From: Doris montereyensis
Lineage: Eukaryota > Mollusca > Gastropoda > Nudibranchia > Dorididae
Direction of reading: 5' to 3'
Assembly: GCA_037039925.1 (NCBI GenBank)
Contig: JAXRKP010001331.1
Span: 12,501 to 76,500 of the forward strand
Length of the DNA: 64,000 nucleotides
The notes below the pieces were generated by a model, which saw only the letters and a program-made list of their open reading frames with translations, was not told where the DNA came from and did no database searches. Both the position numbers and the translations under genes were made by a program. Position 1 is the stretch's first letter; every line of letters begins with the position of its first letter. This document shows, in pieces, positions 53,656-64,000 of the stretch.

Positions 53656-53779
53656 CTTTTCAACAATGAAAAAGACAAGATGAATAAATGAAAAAATGTA
53701 TTCGATAGCAAAGTTCTGTCAAATCTACATAACAGTATCGTGGAAATGGAAGTCCATCACATGAAGAAAGAAATGTCTA

Positions 53780-53990
53780 CTATAACTGAACAAATAGTTT
53801 CAAGTATTCTCTGTGAGTAGGCATCTCAAGCTGCACACTTAGTTCTGAGGATCCATGACTCTCAGGGGAGTCAGTCACGAGGTCAGCCAGAGGTATCTTA
53901 CCTGTACAGTAACCATGTATGGCCTTTTCGTTTTGATATTGAAGGTCTTTTTTTAAACACCTAACTTTCTCTCTATACAAAAGCATGCTT
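53780..53990 (-). other. Unrecognised exon-like fragment
   Basis: Minus translation contains YREKVRCLKKDLQYQNEKAI and LADLVTDSPESHGSSELSVQ. It looks like once-coding sequence with a charged helical part. It is not beta-COP. It lies just 3' (on the minus strand) of the P-element remnant and may belong to it, but I cannot show that. Confidence 0.3.
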
Positions 53991-54749
53991 ACACTGTCAA
54001 AACAGACAATAAGAAGACCTTAATACCTGTATAAAATTTATTGCAAACAAAACTTGGAAAATGTACCGTTTTAATCTTTTTTGTGATCTTTTGTATAAGA
54101 TATATTAAGGGGTGATTTTTGTTTGCCTTTGGGTTAGGGTTTTTGGTTTTAGTATATATGTAACTGTCAAAATTTAGTCATCCTATATCATTGAAAAGTT
54201 TGTAGCTTCCTGCAACAACAGTAACAACTAGACAGTTACAGAGATGAGTTGACAGGAGAAGTAGGCCTAGAGTTAGAAACAGTGCTTATCAAGGATTGGA
54301 GTGTTCATTACAAAGCTTCAAAAACAAAAACATTTAACAGACGTGTAGTATGTTGTGATACTAGTAATACTAGTAGTAAAAGTAGTACATGTAGTAGTAA
54401 AACAAATAAAGGGACATAAGTTTCGGGTTTTGTTATAATCATTATAATGTCAATAAATCGTTGGGTATTTTCTTATTTTTGTGTCCCTTTATTTGTCTCT
54501 CACTCTCATACCCAACAGTGACTTGACTCTTTATCACTTACATGTAGTAGTAGTAATAGTTGTAGTACCGTAGTAGTAGTTGTAGCAGCAGCAGCAGTTA
54601 AGTGGTAGTAGTATGAGGAGGAGGAGGAGCAATACTTGTAGTAGGTGTAGTACATATAGTATAATGGCTGTTGTTGGTGGTGGTGTTTTTGTTGCTGCTT
54701 TTGTTACTGTTGGTGGTTGTGATGAGAATGTTTTGGTGTTGTTTTTTGT

Positions 54750-56150
54750 AACAGGTACTCACCAGGCGACTCGTGGTTGCGGATCTCCAGAAGAAAAAAA
54801 CTCCAGCTGCTGTAATTTTTTCAGAATGCCAATTGATGCGTATGTTTTTAACTAAATGAACTGTGTCATACAAGAGAAATAAAGGCCGCGTGGAGTTAGT
54901 TGGTGATACTGCTCTCCAAGGAGAAGGATGAGATTTGAACATTTTAAAAAGGATTGATTTACGCGGTTATTATCATTTACAATGCCAATAACTGTAGCGC
55001 CACATTTCTCCAAAAAAAAATAACATCACAAACTTGATTGAATTGAAACAAAGAAGTAAAAGCGTGACATGGCAAAATTTTTTGCGCGAAAAGTTTGACC
55101 ACCAAAAAAGCACTTTACCATCACACAAAATAATGTTGTTGCAATTTTATTAGGATTATCAACCGCGTAACCAAAAACAGAACCACCTCTATATGGCACT
55201 GAAGCTTTCACATAAATTTCATCAATGATTAAAATAGTTCCTATTTCTTTCATCCATACTGGAAAAAACTGATAAAAACATGTTGAGATCACTAGTGTTC
55301 TTGGCATTGGAGGTAATCTTCTTAAAGGTACTTATTGATGGAAGCTGTAATGATTCCTCAGTTGAAGATACAAACTTCTTGATTGGTTCAACCACGTAAA
55401 GGCAAGAAGAAGATAACTGTGAGTGTAAACATGATTGTTTTTGGGGGCATTTAATAATGAAATGTTGCGGTTGATGAAGTTAACTTTGTCGTTTTCACAA
55501 TCATGAGCAGTTGAAACAAGCCTAACAATTTCATCAAATTGACTCCACGTCTGCACTGTTTGAGGAAATTATGGTAAACACGAAGAACATTTTTATAGGC
55601 TTCGTATCGCAAAGTAAAATGTTCACGATCCTCATCAATGGAAAAATAAACACAGAAGTTAGGCACTGGCCCAGTTCGACCTTCACTGAAAGACACATAA
55701 GTGTTAGTATAAGAAGTAACAAAGCCTTTTTTGGCAAGCCGCTCTTGAAACAATTTGTCAAAATTGTCTGCACAATGAATCACGTCTCAGAAATTCAGTT
55801 ATTTCATCACTGTCAACAGTTCTGGATTCCACAGTTGATTTCTTTGTACCCCGTGGAGTTGTGCTGCTCACTGGAGTGGGCGTGCACGAGGGCGGAATGT
55901 TGAGAAAAACTGTTGGTGGAATTGCAGGTACTTCAAACCGACTTCCAGGAGGTCGAAGTATGGGGACATCAACTGGCCAGTGAATTGTACATACTCCCAT
56001 GTTACCAGTGATATTTTCAATGGCAAGTTTATTGGGAAGGCAAGCTAACCATTCACAGCATTTTTCATTGTCATTTGGAAAACCGTAAATGGCAGGTTTC
56101 ACAAAAATGGGACCCAATGATAACTTGAACTCTTCAATTAATGTTCCTCA
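54750..56150 (-). mobile_element. P-element/THAP-type transposase remnant
   Basis: Read on the minus strand. 56117-55780 has the C-terminal half of a THAP zinc finger: the FP...W positions (YGFPNDNEKCCEWLACLPNK), the C-x2-H pair CTIHW and the PPTVFLNIP tail. The N-terminal Cys pair is missing. 55440-55390 reads YLLLAFTWLNQSRSLYLQLR. 55330-55080 reads KITSNAKNTSDLNMF, then DEIYVKASVPYRGG and FGYAVDNPNKIATT, the RNase-H-like core start with its Asp. 54990-54790 reads NDNNRVNQSF and LLYDTVHLVKNIRINW. At least three frameshifts make it dead. It sits upstream of the first COPB1 exon found. Confidence 0.85.
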
Positions 56151-57360
56151 AAGTCTAATTGATGAATCTTCTTAACATTTGGTCCATGTATAGCTTTGAC
56201 ATCGCAGATATAAAAAACATAATATTGTGAAATTTGCTTTCAATTTGTGTGTTTTGTGAATATTTTTTGGGTGTGAACGTCAGCAATCCAGACAGACCAC
56301 ATTTCCCTCTTTTTAATAAGTCCCTTTTCACCTTAAGGTAGGTGAGGTCAACGACCTTTTATTCTGTTTTCTTTAATTCCATGTGGAAGAGAATTGTTCA
56401 AAGAAAATTTGGCGAGTCCTAAATATTTTTTATCTTTTGCAGTGATCACGTGAGGCAGGTTTCAGATTTTCGTTATTATGTAACAACTGATGTCTACAAA
56501 TGAACACACATTAAGAGCTGAAAAAACAGTTGAAAAATACGTAGAAGCGCCGTTTTTTGATCTTAAGTGAAAGAAAACGTATTCCTACCACCATATATTC
56601 TGTAAAAGACACGAAAAAAAATCATAGGTAACTCTAAATGAGAGTGAGAATACCATGAGACTACTGGCAGTCTACGAGACCTCATGGTCGGACAAAAAAT
56701 ATTTTTTCGATCTGAGTATTTTGTTTTTGGATTACTCTTACGGCCATGTGCTTACGGCCATGTGCTTACGGCCATGCAAAAATGTAGACGATGATCGGAC
56801 ATCAGAAAGGAGACTGTGATCAGGTTAGATTCTGAGACCGTTCAGGTTAGATTCGGTTGCATTAGCAAAACCTGCTTTGGCTTATCGTGAGTGAAACTTA
56901 TGTAAAGAAGTCCGGCAATCAATAGGCTTTCATGATTTATTATGTTCTAATAAATAAAGACAAGATAATTGGCAATACGGGAGGTTTAGAAGTCCATTAC
57001 AATGATAGTGACTTTACGTCTCCACTATGCACAGTCTCCTTGGCATAACAATACAATATTACTAAAAACGCATTTCAACGAGAGAGAGAGAGAAAATAAT
57101 ACTAATAGCACAGGTTCAAGTAGAGTTCAAGATTTGCCAGCCACCGCTCCCATCCCGTCCCGTATTCTGCGAAGCAATTATCGATCGATAAAGACAAGTT
57201 TGTGCTAGTCTAGTGGGGCGCTCTATGTGACTGTAGATAGTTAGAGAGGGGGGGTGAGTGATGACGGGAGTAGCGGAGAAGTGATGATGGGAGGTGGGGG
57301 GGGGGGGCTCGTACGGGGAGAAAGGAACAATTGTCGTCAAAAGCGCTTTCTTTCGGCGAG
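56150..57360. other. Unassigned sequence with a 14-bp triplet repeat
   Basis: Contains about three tandem units of CTTACGGCCATGTG at 56738-56777. Otherwise nothing was recognised. A short CT run is at 57378-57414. Confidence 0.5.
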
Positions 57361-57378
57361 GGTTTTGTTGCTGGTGCA

Positions 57379-57410
<32 letters not shown>

Positions 57411-57429
57411 CTCTATTGGCAAATATCGG

Positions 57430-59085
57430 TCTTTACTATCGCATCCTCACTCGTTAAAATTATAAGTCGTGAAGTTTACCGTACCAGTTTGAGCAGAATG
57501 GTACACACGATAAACCCGTAACACGTAATAAGGATAGTATAAAGGCGTACAATCACAGAATTTTACAAAAAACGGGACAAAAGGCATTGGTTTTCATTTT
57601 CATCATCCACACGATCCGGATCGCGCGAGTCATCTGATCAACGGTAAGGCACCGGCCGTCGACTCCACGCCCGAGGTGTCGGGAAACACAAACACAGACT
57701 TCACATCTTATTGAGAACTAGGAAAAGTCAGGAAACTCTCCAAACCAGATGCCCAAGCGTTACGTCACTAAATAAACGCCAGGGAAACCTCGGTCGACGG
57801 ACGCGAGCAGTTCACGTAACATTACGTACTGGCGTTGGACCTAGAATTTTCACAGTTATGCCTTGACTGAAAAACATGACTTTTAAAAGCTAATTTACTT
57901 GCTCCACAGTCCTTTGCTATCTCTTAAAGTCATATATCTGGAATCCTCATGTTCTAAGCTTTAACATGGTATATAACACTTGTAAAAAATATAACATGTA
58001 TATTTTGACAAAAAGGGAAATGGGGATGGACCATTTTGTGAAACCTGCCAAATGGCAAATTTCTCTTTGGATTGGTTAGTTCTGTAACCGGTAGTGCAAC
58101 CTACTACACAACACTTCCTACCCATTTTAATAGGAGCAACAGCCTATTAAAGTCTAATCTGGATTAACTCTAGATAACTGGGAATAAAGAAAAGAGCGAT
58201 TTCATGATTTGACATGAAATTAAATGATGCTTGCAGCTACTGCTAGATCTAGATCTACTTCACTCTAAATCTGATACTTTTAATTAATTTGATTTTGTGA
58301 ATCACATAAAAAAAAACTAAATATTAGGCCTACATACTGTATCGATCTAATCTAGATTCTAGAGATCTAGATAAGGTCTCGTTCGTAAAAAATAAATTAC
58401 ACTGTTCACTGTCTAGATAAACCCTAGAATTCTATAATAAGAGCTAAAGCTTTGAATTAGAGCAGAATGTAGATCTAGATCTTGATCTAATCCAAAAAAA
58501 ATAACACAACAAACTTCAAATCACAGCACAGCACATGATTGAAGCAAAAATAGAAAATCCGTCGTGAAATACACAGAGAAAACAAGAAAATTAGAAATAT
58601 CCAACTCTAGTATCTTCTAGCATCAATTTCGACTTCGAATTGGGTGTCCGGAAGTAGCATTTAACTACTAGAACGATACTCGGAAAGCAGTATTGATATT
58701 CATCACCTGCACGTAAAAACCACTATAACCGAGAGAGGCAGAAGGTATCGAATATTTTTTTGATGTATCGTCTTGTTGACATCACTCCCATGCACAGTCT
58801 GTCGCTTCAGGTCTTGTCAGCCACGTGTAAATCGAGACGAGACCATAGGACCAAAACATTCGTTGACCTAATTTCGGGTGACTGGCCTATAGTAAGCACG
58901 CCTCGGGTAAAAGTGATACTTCATTTCCAAGGCTAACACACACTCGATATATTTCTTATAAAGACATACAACAACACACAGGAGCCCTATCTCAAATGCA
59001 TGCTGTGGACCCTCGGCAAAGTGGACAAAACTAAAGACTCTTGTCTTCGTATGACCGATGCAACTTCTGGACAGATGTCAATTAC
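57430..59085. other. Unassigned sequence
   Basis: No gene found. 57600-57860 is locally richer in CG dinucleotides. 58230-58480 has a cluster of AGATCT/TCTAGA words. Confidence 0.45.
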
Positions 59086-59089
59086 TTTA

Positions 59090-60040
59090 GTAAGAAGCTC
59101 CACCCACAAGCAAGAAATAGTGATTGATATAAATAAAAGATATCAGTGGCCAATCACATTGCACACGAATGGTCAGTCTGAATGGATGGCGTGACCTTCA
59201 GTCAATAGAAAGAAACCATGTTCAGGGTTGACCAATCAGGGGAGCATTGTGTTCATGTCAAAAGTCACATATGTCAAAATACATCTCCACCCCTTTTTCA
59301 CATAAGAATGAAGAGATTAGAATATTGAAAGTACAAGGGAAAATTGAAGCTTTCACCTATTGAAGCTTTCATCTGAGTTCAGCAACCAGCAACAAAGGAA
59401 CTTTGATCTCTCAAACAGGTCCATTTCATATGGTCATGATGACATGTGGTATTTGGACAAGAGGAAGGGGGTCCATTTGAAATGTATAGACATTATAATT
59501 ATAAACTACAGGAGTCTATCAAGGAAGGAATAAGGAGGGAGACCTACATCCAGAAGTGGGGGGGGGAGAACCACTGGATTGCGTAAGGGGTGGGGTCTGT
59601 TTGGGAGGAGGTGGATTACTATTGAACTGTAGGAAGGGAACAGCCAAGAATACAAAACTATGGTCACTCATGTCATTGTAAATGAGGAGAGAGGGTGATA
59701 CTAGTTATAGACATAGGGTAGGGAGGAGTTTTCAAAAGCATGGGAAGCATGTAGCTGAGGAGAGGTGTTAGGTCTGGGATAGAGCATGTTGCCCCAGCTG
59801 GGGTGGCACACACTTAATAGCAATAAACCAGCGGGCCTGTTTCTTTCATCATGGACTGGGTCATGGGATTACAGGAAGGGGTTGGACATTTTCTCTAGTA
59901 TTAGTATTATAGTCCATCATTTTATTTAGATGGGAAACTGAAATTGATTCCTTTAGAAATAAAGACATAATGATGTTGTTCATTGAAACTCTACTACTAC
60001 TACATAAAATTCGACACAGCTAACCATTAGAAAGTTATTA
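59090..60040 (+). repeat. Dispersed repeat R3, diverged copy
   Basis: Shares AAGCTCCACCCACAAG, GGCGTGACCTTCAG-like, GTTGACCAATCA-like and CATTGAAACTCTACTACTAC with 46860-47835 in the same order, but with many differences. Confidence 0.7.
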
Positions 60041-60087
60041 TTGAATGACTGGACTAAAGCCTGATCATGCAGCCACATGCCCCCCAA

Positions 60088-60400
<313 letters not shown>

Positions 60401-61420
60401 TTCTTTTTTTTTTGTTGGTCTTTTCTTTTTGTTCGTTGTTACGAGGTCAGTCGTCAGGTTAGCGTTACAAGAGTTAAGAAAGCATAGATAGATGAAATAG
60501 CAAGACAAAGGATAATCCGTGCATGGCTCAAAGGAACAATGAATTTCAAATCCGCCACAGGCTGTTTTTGTCTTTGTTCAATCGAATCGGTATCGAAGAG
60601 GCCTAAAAAAGACTTGCAGTAGTGTCGATATCAAGAACGGAAGTGAAAAAAATCTCTAAGCTCTGTTTCTCGGGTCACATCAACACCAAATTAACTAATT
60701 TTAACCTTAGTCATCAAGCCCGAAGGCGTCCGATGATGGCTGCCGGCTGGTGAATTCTTTTCCCCTCCATTTTTTTAAAGCAACTCTGCCGCATGGTTTC
60801 CAAGCCGATTTACCAGCAAAACCTTTCAGAGGTGTTTCATTTGTCGGCAAAAGCCGGGAACTGGCATCCTAGCCTACCCATGGTTTTACCCGAATATGCA
60901 GAGAACAGAAATTCAACATTTTGGTCCCAAACTCACCAATCCAGGTATTTTTAACAAACTAATGCCAGAAAATCAAAAGCAGTCAAATGTGATAATTTTC
61001 ACAGAAACTCCAAACACCCATCCTTCACGCACAGCATGCACTTATTTAACATCCATATTCAATCTATGCAACGTAATAACGAGGCCTTATCTTTACAGAG
61101 TGCTACTTTCCCTTGGCCCGTTGTTAATCTGTTAGGAACTAATATCATTTACAATTCCGTGATCTGATCCATGGATTTCTTTTATATATATATACACATA
61201 TAGATAGTGACAATTACAGAGTTGAAACGTGTGCATTATGACCAAATAGGAGTCAAAGAATAATAATATAAGTATTATAAGCCTTTATACATATGACACG
61301 TTTATATCAAGCAAATCACTGTTACAATAAAATGAATCCCCCACTGTACATTTATGTAGGTGTTTATTGTTGTTGTAGTTGTAGTGTCGATATGTGCATG
61401 GGTGTGGGTTTTTTTTTAGA
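60401..61420. other. Unassigned sequence
   Basis: No gene or repeat was recognised apart from a short (TA)n at about 61184-61194. Confidence 0.45.
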
Positions 61421-61424
61421 ATAT

Positions 61425-61520
61425 TATTTTAAACCAGAGGAAACAGCAAGATGAAGGATAATTGAAAAAGAGAAAAGAAAGAATTAGAACCTACCAATAG
61501 CACTCATCCAAAGCCCACAG
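61425..61520 (+). repeat. 150-bp dispersed repeat (family R1), partial
   Basis: Has GAGGAAACAGCAAGATGAAG, AGAACCTACCAATAGCACTC and the CCCACAGTTG end. Confidence 0.75.
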
Positions 61521-61849
61521 TTGTACTTGTATCACAAATATGATTAGCTATGCTCGAATCAAAGATGCTTCACTTCTTGAGCGCAAGCCCCAAACTTTCT
61601 ACGAAGAGTACGTGGATAGCAAAAATAATACAATGTGATATCAATAATTTCATGTGACCTTGAAAAAGAAATCTCACTCTCTTTTACAAATTTACATTAA
61701 TGAAATTTACTGGATTTGATACTTCTTTCCCCATATACACAGCAGACTTTATTGACACAAGCAGTGTGGAACTTCATGTGAAAGATGCCCAATGAAAAGG
61801 AATGTTGTTTATGATTAAATCTGGAATGATGTTATAAAACTGACAAAAA

Positions 61850-64000
61850 TTTCCTTTCCTTCTTTCTTTATCAGCTCCCATTCTACCTTCCGGTGTATGG
61901 GTTTAGATGCCCGAAATGATCTTTCTCCAGGCTGCCCTGTTCTGACAGTTTGTTTCCTTCCGTGAATGTTAAATTTCTTTGCTTTTATGCCTCTTTTATA
62001 TCTTCTTCTCATTTTCTCCGAGGTCTGTCTGTTGGTCTTTTACCTTGAGTTTTAGCACTGTATAATGATTTAGCTATTCTATTGTCAGTCATTCTGTTAA
62101 CATGCCCAAACCATCTCAGTTGATTCATTTCTATTTTAGTTTTTATGCCATCTGCTTTGATCTCTTATTGTTGTGTTTCCGATTTTGTCTCTTTTAGTTT
62201 TCCCAACTACTCTTCTTAGATATTTCATTTCGGCTGCCTGTACTCTACTGTATTCCCTACTCTTAAAGGTCACTGCTATAGAGGAGAGTAGGAAAATAAA
62301 CTGTGTTGTATACTGCCATTTTGGTCTTTGTTGACAATTCTTGTTTACCTACAAATGCCTTTCCCAGATGGCTATATAGTGCATTTGCCTTTTGGATTCT
62401 CTGGCTGATTATCCTCTGAGTTAATCATTACTCCTAGGAAACTTGTTCTTAATTCTCCCTGCCCAATTTAAGATTTTGTGTTCTAGCTTCCCTAGTTACT
62501 AGCATTGTTTTGGTTTTCTTTGCATTTTACTCTCATTCCTCTTTTATTTAATTCATTATTCATTATGTTGATATTTGACTGGAGGTCCCTTTCTGATTTT
62601 CCAAACAGAACTAAATCATCGGCAAATGAAAACATTGATACATTTACTGTTTTGAGCTTCCACATACCTACATTCATTTTTTTCATTTTTGAGGATCCTT
62701 TGCGATTGAATCCATAAATGTGATAAACAAAAGAGGACAGGTAACAACCCTGTCTTACTCCTATACCTACATCAAATTCCTCAGATACATTTCCAGCTAC
62801 TCTCACTGTACATGTTGCTTTATTGTAAAAACATTTAATGGCTTCTAAGTTCTATTAAATTTTGCTCTACGTTGTGTTCTTTTTAAAGAATGCCATAGTT
62901 CGTCCTTCCTCAGTGTCAAATGCCTTTTCTAAGTCAATAAAACACAGGTGCAAGTCAATGTTTCTCTCAAAGAATGTTTCTATGATTTGTCTAATTGTAA
63001 ATATGTGATCTTGTACACTTCTTCCTGGTCTAAATCCACTCTGGTGTTCTTCAACCTGATCCTCTACTCTTGTCCTTAGTCTCATTTCCAGAATCCTGAC
63101 ACTGACATACACTTTCCCTGGCACGCTAAGTAGTGATATCCCTCTATAGTTTGAGCATTCCATAGTTGATCCTTTCTTGTGTATTGGTACTACAGTTCCC
63201 TTTTTCCAGTCGTCTGGCACCTGTTTGGACTTCCATGCTTGTTGATATATTGCATGTAGTAGTTTGTCTACCCCTCTCCCTTGGTTTTTAATCATTTCTG
63301 GATAAACTTGATCTGCTCCTGGGGCTTTTCCTAATTTCACTTTTCTTATAGCTGTTTGAAGTTCTTCCATTGAGATATCTACATCTTCAGCTGTCTAATC
63401 TCCATTACTTGTTACTCTTAATAATTGATCTGTACTCCTTGTTTCATATGTTCTGGAAGGATTATGTAATTGTTGAAAATACCTTCTCCACGTTTCCATG
63501 ATTTTGCTGTCTCCTTTCATTATTTCTCCTTTGGCGTTCTTAATTTGTCATATTGGGCATGTTTTGGTCTTTCTCATGCTCTTCATTGCTCCCCAAAACA
63601 GCTTTTGATTTCCTTGATAGCTTTGTCCACTCTTCCCACTGTTCCTGTTTTGCTTTCCTTACTTCTTCTTTTGCGATAGTTCTTTTACTCACGTAATCTA
63701 TCCTATCCTCCGGTCTCTTTGTTTGCAAGTATTTCTTCCAGGCATCTTTCTTTTCTTTGATCTTAGTCTTGACATTCTATTCCACAATGCTGCCCTTTTC
63801 CTACCACAGACCTCTTCAGTACAACTGAAGAGTGTTTCTTCATATATTTGCCACTTTTCTTCTATTGTGCTTTCCTTCAGATCTATCTGCCTTTCACTGA
63901 TAGATCTTTTTATCCTGCATTGGCACATCTGTTTTACTATTGGTTTATTTAGTTCTTCTATTTTGAGTTTAGTAGCTTTCTTCTCTTTCCTTTCCTGTTT
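61850..64000 (-). mobile_element. Non-LTR retrotransposon (family L-B), second copy, runs off the window
   Basis: Minus strand. 63928-63540 is the linker between endonuclease and RT (CTEEVCGRKRAALWNR and WEEWTKLSRKSK). 63370-62867 is a 167-codon open RT part: APGADQVYPEMI, DDWKKGTVVPIHKKGS, SNYRGISLLS, GFRPGRSVQDHIF, DLEKAFDT. 62806-62492 carries IGVRQGC and FADDLVLFGKSE. 62160-61990 covers the WFGH...RM and basic tail seen in the copy at 20590-22540. It has fewer breaks than that copy and includes the linker that copy lost. The endonuclease would lie beyond 64000. Confidence 0.9.

Overview
This is a gene-poor, repeat-dense, AT-rich animal (metazoan) genome window. Evidence for this is a spliced eukaryotic gene with GT/AG introns of up to about 10 kb, several superfamilies of DNA transposons and non-LTR retrotransposons, tRNA-derived SINEs, and very long (CT)n/(GA)n microsatellites. 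The protein similarity and repeat style fit a lophotrochozoan, perhaps a gastropod mollusc. That taxonomic call is an impression and was not tested by a search.

The only conserved host gene is the 3' part of COPB1 (coatomer subunit beta, beta-COP) on the minus strand. Fifteen exons can be placed between 53655 and 14032. They add up to 600 codons, which matches the C-terminal two thirds of the protein through to a clear stop codon. The N-terminal third lies beyond the window or was not recognised. All splice junctions and phases are consistent, but four exons each carry a single-base indel.

Downstream of COPB1, and in opposite orientation, 1374-9894 (+) is a decayed partial copy of the middle of the same gene. 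It is the reverse complement of about 38348-51363. It keeps three exon-like segments, has lost five exons by an internal deletion, carries its own frameshift, and stops exactly at a splice acceptor. The two copies form a giant imperfect inverted repeat around about 28 kb of the gene's 3' portion. Comparing them dates several later events, including an 824-bp pogo/Tigger insertion whose empty site is preserved in the other copy.

Region by region: 1-1373 is CT-rich low complexity. 1374-9894 is the inverted pseudo-copy, including a pyrimidine-rich minisatellite. 9895-14031 holds a LINE scrap, a (GA)n block and a TIR element. 14032-53655 is the COPB1 3' part. Its introns hold a 1.4-kb TA-flanked MITE, two LINEs, SINEs, two related hAT-like elements with a BED-like finger, a Tc1-like hairpin, the Tigger element, the second minisatellite, a piggyBac-like element, and at least a dozen copies of a roughly 150-bp repeat. 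53656-64000 is upstream intron or flank with a broken P-element/THAP transposase, a dispersed repeat copy, microsatellites and a minus-strand LINE running off the window end. I found no CRISPR array, rRNA gene, bacterial-type operon or defence system.
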